A DNA stretch of 46,228 nt. Origin: a virus. The position numbers and the translations under genes were made by a program. Under the pieces are notes generated by a model. That model made no database searches. It was not told where the DNA came from and saw only the letters and a list, made by a program, of their open reading frames with translations. Numbering within the stretch: position 1 is the first letter of the stretch; each line of letters begins with the position of its first letter. The DNA is taken from the IMG/VR virus record IMGVR_UViG_3300042982_000004, positions 1 to 46,228 of that record; one strand, 5' to 3'. This document shows positions 43,819-46,228 of the stretch, in pieces.

Positions 43819-44153
43819 ACCGAACCAAAGTTAAACTCCACAATCTCTTTCACCAACAGGAACAGCTTGTCGTAAGAACCAGCGAACTCTGTGTTGAAGT
43901 TGATTGCTACACTTCCTTTGGAAGCTCCGCTAACCAGTGCGATAATCAGTGCCTCAGAATTGTCATCTAGGTTTTCGAACAGGATGTTTAGAGCACCTGT
44001 TACGCTGTTCTGTTCGCCAGCAGAGAGCACAGCGAAAGATGGGCCTAGAGTTTTGATCAGTTGTTTACCTAGCTTGAGTCCAGTCATACCGGGGAATTGA
44101 GTCAGCAGGTATGTTTCACCAAGTACGTTTACTTCTTTCTGTTGAATAGCCAT
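43788..44153 (-). CDS. Tail assembly chaperone (short form)
   Basis: A 121-residue protein between the tube genes and the tape measure, where tail chaperones are found. It is helical, with L-K-L-G-K-Q-L-I-K-T-L and N-S-V-T-G-A-L-N-I-L-F. Near the 3' end it carries a slippery sequence, and an open -1 frame follows. The short form ends at 43788. Both forms would coat the tape measure before the tube assembles. AAGGAG precedes the ATG. Confidence 0.8.
   Translation of the reverse strand: MAIQQKEVNVLGETYLLTQFPGMTGLKLGKQLIKTLGPSFAVLSAGEQNSVTGALNILFENLDDNSEALIIALVSGASKGSVAINFNTEFAGSYDKLFLLVKEIVEFNFGSVFQMLGSGVL
43815..43821 (-). promoter_or_regulatory. Candidate -1 ribosomal frameshift site
   Basis: Minus-strand GGTTTTT, read in frame as G-GTT-TTT. 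The A-site TTT can re-pair fully after a -1 slip; the P-site repairing is imperfect. It lies 27 bases before the stop codon of the short chaperone form. Confidence 0.55.
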
Positions 44154-44165
44154 TAGTATTTCTCC

Positions 44166-44702
44166 TTAACTGAAGTAGCCAGAGATTCCGCCAATGCCGT
44201 CAGACACAAGGTCTTCAGCACTCGACATAGCTCCAGAGATAATGTCCGCAATATCAATCCCGTTAGCGGCAGAACCACCAACGTTACCAGATGCTGTTAC
44301 GAACGATAGAATTTCGATTTCCCATTTACGTGTGACTGTGCCTTCAGCGTCGAAGGTCATCTCAGGGAAGGTGTGAATGAATGCTTGGGATGTTGTGAAT
44401 CTGGATGTACCAGATGTATCCTTCAAGCTAACTGGATCAAGCAACCCAGCATGGTTTTGGGCATCTTGTAGAACGATAGAAGTGAATACATCGTTTGCGA
44501 TAGATGTTTGCAGAAGCTCGATAACCAGAGTTGCTTGTCTGTCAGGGTTGTAGATACGGGTGTGAACACCACGAATCCCTTTACGAACAGAGAAGGCTTC
44601 CGACTTCCATTGTAGAGACACGCTCACAATGCCCGGAACAATCCATCCGCAAACACTGATGATAACACTCTTTGGGTCATACGTCAATACACTACCAGAC
44701 AT
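44166..44702 (-). CDS. Tube-like structural protein, DUF3277-type (copy 3)
   Basis: A 178-residue protein. It has a beta-rich core with L-Q-T-S-I-A-N-D-V-F, then V-S-L-K-D-T-S-G-T-S-R-F, then A-F-I-H-T-F-P-E-M-T-F, and R-K-W-E-I-E. The same framework occurs in the two genes upstream. Known: this family forms the inner tail tube in contractile phages. The C-terminal Gly/Ala/Ser-rich part differs from the other copies. It may be a tube initiator or terminator. Confidence 0.7.
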   Translation of the reverse strand: MSGSVLTYDPKSVIISVCGWIVPGIVSVSLQWKSEAFSVRKGIRGVHTRIYNPDRQATLVIELLQTSIANDVFTSIVLQDAQNHAGLLDPVSLKDTSGTSRFTTSQAFIHTFPEMTFDAEGTVTRKWEIEILSFVTASGNVGGSAANGIDIADIISGAMSSAEDLVSDGIGGISGYFS

Positions 44703-44711
44703 AAGCTCTCC

Positions 44712-45218
44712 TTAATTGATTTTAAAAGTTTCTAGGATTGGAAGTACAGAAGCACCAAGACCAAGGATAGACGACAGGTCGTTGCTATCACCGTTACCAC
44801 CAATGTTAACTACTACGTCTGTTGCTGCGAAATACCATGTACGGGTTTCCATCTGGTTGGAGAAGACGATTTCAGGAACCTCTTCAATCCAAGCCGTTGC
44901 AGCCATAAACATTGTGCTCCCACTTCCGTCTTTGATGAACAGCGGGAACTTGCCCATTCCGGTAACTTTGTCAACGTTCCAGAGGGTAGAGAAAATGTCA
45001 TTTGCACTAGAAGATTGTGCAAGAGTAATTGCTACACTCCAGCCAGTGTCTGGAGATTTAACACGGGACATTGTACCGTCCATAGCACGTGTTGTATAAA
45101 CTTGTTGTGTGTCTTTGGAAATGCGAACAAATGTACCTTCGGCATAGCCTGTAACGGTGTACAAGCCTGCAATGGTGATTGTCACATCAGATGGGGAATA
45201 GTGCGAAAGGCTTGCCAT
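44712..45218 (-). CDS. Tube-like structural protein, DUF3277-type (copy 2)
   Basis: A 168-residue protein. Shared framework: L-A-Q-S-S-S-A-N-D-I-F-S-T-L, then L-F-I-K-D-G-S-G-S-T-M-F, A-W-I-E-E-V-P-E-I-V-F and T-R-T-W-Y-F. AGGAG precedes the ATG, and a terminator-like hairpin separates it from copy 1, so it is probably made in lower amounts than copy 1. Confidence 0.7.
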   Translation of the reverse strand: MASLSHYSPSDVTITIAGLYTVTGYAEGTFVRISKDTQQVYTTRAMDGTMSRVKSPDTGWSVAITLAQSSSANDIFSTLWNVDKVTGMGKFPLFIKDGSGSTMFMAATAWIEEVPEIVFSNQMETRTWYFAATDVVVNIGGNGDSNDLSSILGLGASVLPILETFKIN

Positions 45219-45231
45219 TTATGATCTCCTA

Positions 45232-45269
45232 TGAAAAAGAAAAGGGGCCACCACGAATGGAAGCCCCTT
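45232..45269 (-). terminator. Terminator between tube paralogues
   Basis: On the minus strand AAGGGGC/GCCCCTT encloses CCA-TTCG-TGG, followed by TTTTCTTTTTC. It is strong by sequence but lies inside a structural operon, so partial termination would leave more transcript for sheath and copy 1 than for the downstream genes. Confidence 0.85.
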
Positions 45270-45279
45270 AACGAATGTA

Positions 45280-45804
45280 TTACTGTTGTAGCCACTTAGC
45301 TGCGAGAGTAGCACCAAGAGTTTCAAGGGTTGCTTGATCTTCTGGAGTAACTACTGCGTTACCACCTGCATACCCGTCAAGGTTGAAGGCTTGGATTACC
45401 CAATCACGTGTCATCATGCTGTTAGAGAAACCAGCGTTAGGACGAACACCGATGTAAGCATCGTCAGAGAAGTAGACAGAACGACCAGAGGCGTCTTTAA
45501 CTTGAACAGAGAACAATCCGTCGATGTTACGTGGATCGTTATTGAACAGAGAAGACAGAACGTCGTTCGATGCAGATGTTTGTTGTAGGCTTAGTGTCAG
45601 AGTTGCAGAGTTACTTGCGTTAAAGACACGTGTACCTGTGTTGTCAGCACCAGTGTATAGCGTGTAACGAGGGCTTGTCCATTCGATGTTAACGATGGAG
45701 TCCTCAGAATATCCGCTGATAATGTGGGCAATGCCAGTGCTCGATTGTGTGATAATGACACTCACATCATTTGGAGCAAATGTAGCAAGACGTTGTGTAG
45801 ACAT
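45280..45804 (-). CDS. Tube-like structural protein, DUF3277-type (copy 1)
   Basis: A 174-residue protein. Framework: L-Q-Q-T-S-A-S-N-D-V-L-S-S-L, F-S-V-Q-V-K-D-A-S-G-R-S-V-Y-F, A-Y-I-G-V-R-P and T-R-D-W-V-I. It follows the sheath gene directly, the usual place of the major tube protein, and the terminator after it would raise its relative abundance. I take it as the most likely major tail tube. Confidence 0.75.
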   Translation of the reverse strand: MSTQRLATFAPNDVSVIITQSSTGIAHIISGYSEDSIVNIEWTSPRYTLYTGADNTGTRVFNASNSATLTLSLQQTSASNDVLSSLFNNDPRNIDGLFSVQVKDASGRSVYFSDDAYIGVRPNAGFSNSMMTRDWVIQAFNLDGYAGGNAVVTPEDQATLETLGATLAAKWLQQ

Positions 45805-45826
45805 TGATTATCTCCTGTTGAGGAAG

Positions 45827-45844
45827 GACTGTCCTTAGACAGTC
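45827..45844 (-). other. RNA hairpin at the sheath stop codon
   Basis: A perfect 7-bp GACTGTC/GACAGTC stem with a 4-nt loop that contains part of the sheath stop codon. No T-run. It may protect the upstream mRNA end or be a processing site. Confidence 0.5.
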
Positions 45845-46228
45845 ACAGTCCCTTGAACTTTGATGAAGTGGATAGCACCAGCCAGACGTGCTTCGAATGT
45901 GATGCCTTCGAAGATACGCAGTGCACGTGTGTTAGTAGACAGAGTTAGTACATCTGGTACAGACACAGTTGGGGCTGGAGAAGAAGACAGTCCACCTACA
46001 CGGATACCATCGTTCAACTGAGCACGGATCTCAGCTTCGATAATAGCGGCACCAGCAGCGGTGTAAGGAATCTTCTTGCTGTTAGCCAGACGGCTCCACA
46101 GACGTTCTTTCATGCGAGCTTCTAGCCAGTCAACGAAGATGATTACGTCGATCCATTCACCACCGAACATTTTAGCTCCGATAGTGCTGTTCAGACCACC
46201 AACACGTTCGTAGGTAGAGCTATTCTTG
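45835..46228 (-). CDS. Tail sheath protein, DUF3383-like, C-terminal part
   Basis: The 3' end of a gene that runs out of the window; about 130 residues are visible. G-G-E-W-I-D-V-I-I-F-V-D-W-L-E-A-R-M, then K-K-I-P-Y-T-A-A-G and E-I-R-A-Q-L-N-D-G are typical of the C-terminus of DUF3383 sheath proteins, which contract to drive the tube through the envelope. The preceding G-G-L-N-S-T-I-G-A-K-M lies at the window edge and is open in frame. Confidence 0.85.
   Translation of the reverse strand, partial: KNSSTYERVGGLNSTIGAKMFGGEWIDVIIFVDWLEARMKERLWSRLANSKKIPYTAAGAAIIEAEIRAQLNDGIRVGGLSSSPAPTVSVPDVLTLSTNTRALRIFEGITFEARLAGAIHFIKVQGTVTV

Overview
This window is part of a double-stranded DNA phage genome, a contractile-tailed (myovirus) phage of a Gram-negative host. 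The contractile tail is shown by a tail sheath C-terminus, tube-like proteins, a tape measure, and a baseplate hub, spike, gp25-like wedge and J-like protein. The Gram-negative host is shown by a nested Rz/Rz1-type spanin pair beside a holin-like protein and an N-acetylmuramidase-type endolysin. The structural set (DUF3383-like sheath, DUF3277-like tube proteins, Dit-like protein, Pam3 gp18-like plug, Gp138-like spike, DUF2612) recalls mid-size myoviruses such as the KPP10/PaP1 group of Pseudomonas phages or cyanophage Pam3. That affiliation is inference, and the host genus cannot be read from the sequence. No tRNA gene, integrase, CRISPR array or insertion sequence was seen.

Layout. Positions 1-25.2 kb are read leftward (minus strand) and hold early/middle genes for nucleotide metabolism and replication. 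From right to left these are: a block of small genes (23.0-25.2 kb), a T7-type primase-helicase, a T7-type family A DNA polymerase, an SSB-like protein with an acidic tail, a von Willebrand A protein, a 5'-3' exonuclease, an HNH endonuclease, a Lar-like zinc protein, a PTH2-like protein, a metallophosphoesterase, a DUF5664 nucleotide pyrophosphohydrolase, ThyX, NrdB, NrdA, and a run of small genes with a glutaredoxin, a MazG-like enzyme and a nucleotidyltransferase-like protein. Positions 25.6-27.7 kb form a short rightward island with two small unknown proteins, a DRB0094-type RNA ligase and two zinc-ribbon proteins. Positions 46.2-27.7 kb are again leftward: sheath, three tube paralogues, a frameshifted tail chaperone, tape measure, baseplate, a tail-fibre cassette, then lysis genes. 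The two convergent transcription units meet at a strong terminator at 27751-27785.

Regulation. At least ten leftward promoters and one rightward promoter fit host sigma70 (TTGAC[A/T/G], 16-18 bp spacer, TATAAT-like). They sit at operon boundaries in the early region, often overlapping the end of the upstream gene and a hairpin or terminator. Most genes are coupled by ATGA, TAATG or TGATG overlaps. Several genes use TTG or GTG starts with good Shine-Dalgarno sites. Nine rho-independent terminators are visible, two of them with UUCG tetraloops.

Most unusual features. (1) A cluster of four different small proteins at 1.7-4.2 kb all end in W-x-x-S-S-x-x-C, with Cys as the last residue. (2) A roughly 295-nt, highly structured 5' leader at 25.19-25.48 kb has a 10-bp long-range stem inside 14-15 nt direct repeats exactly 100 bp apart. 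It also carries a 22-nt motif found again in the other large noncoding gap at 22.9 kb. (3) Promoters are interleaved with terminators. (4) Three tube-like paralogues lie in tandem. (5) NrdB has a shifted iron-ligand motif, and the DNA polymerase has altered ExoIII and motif B residues. Functions were assigned by reading motifs only; no database search was possible.
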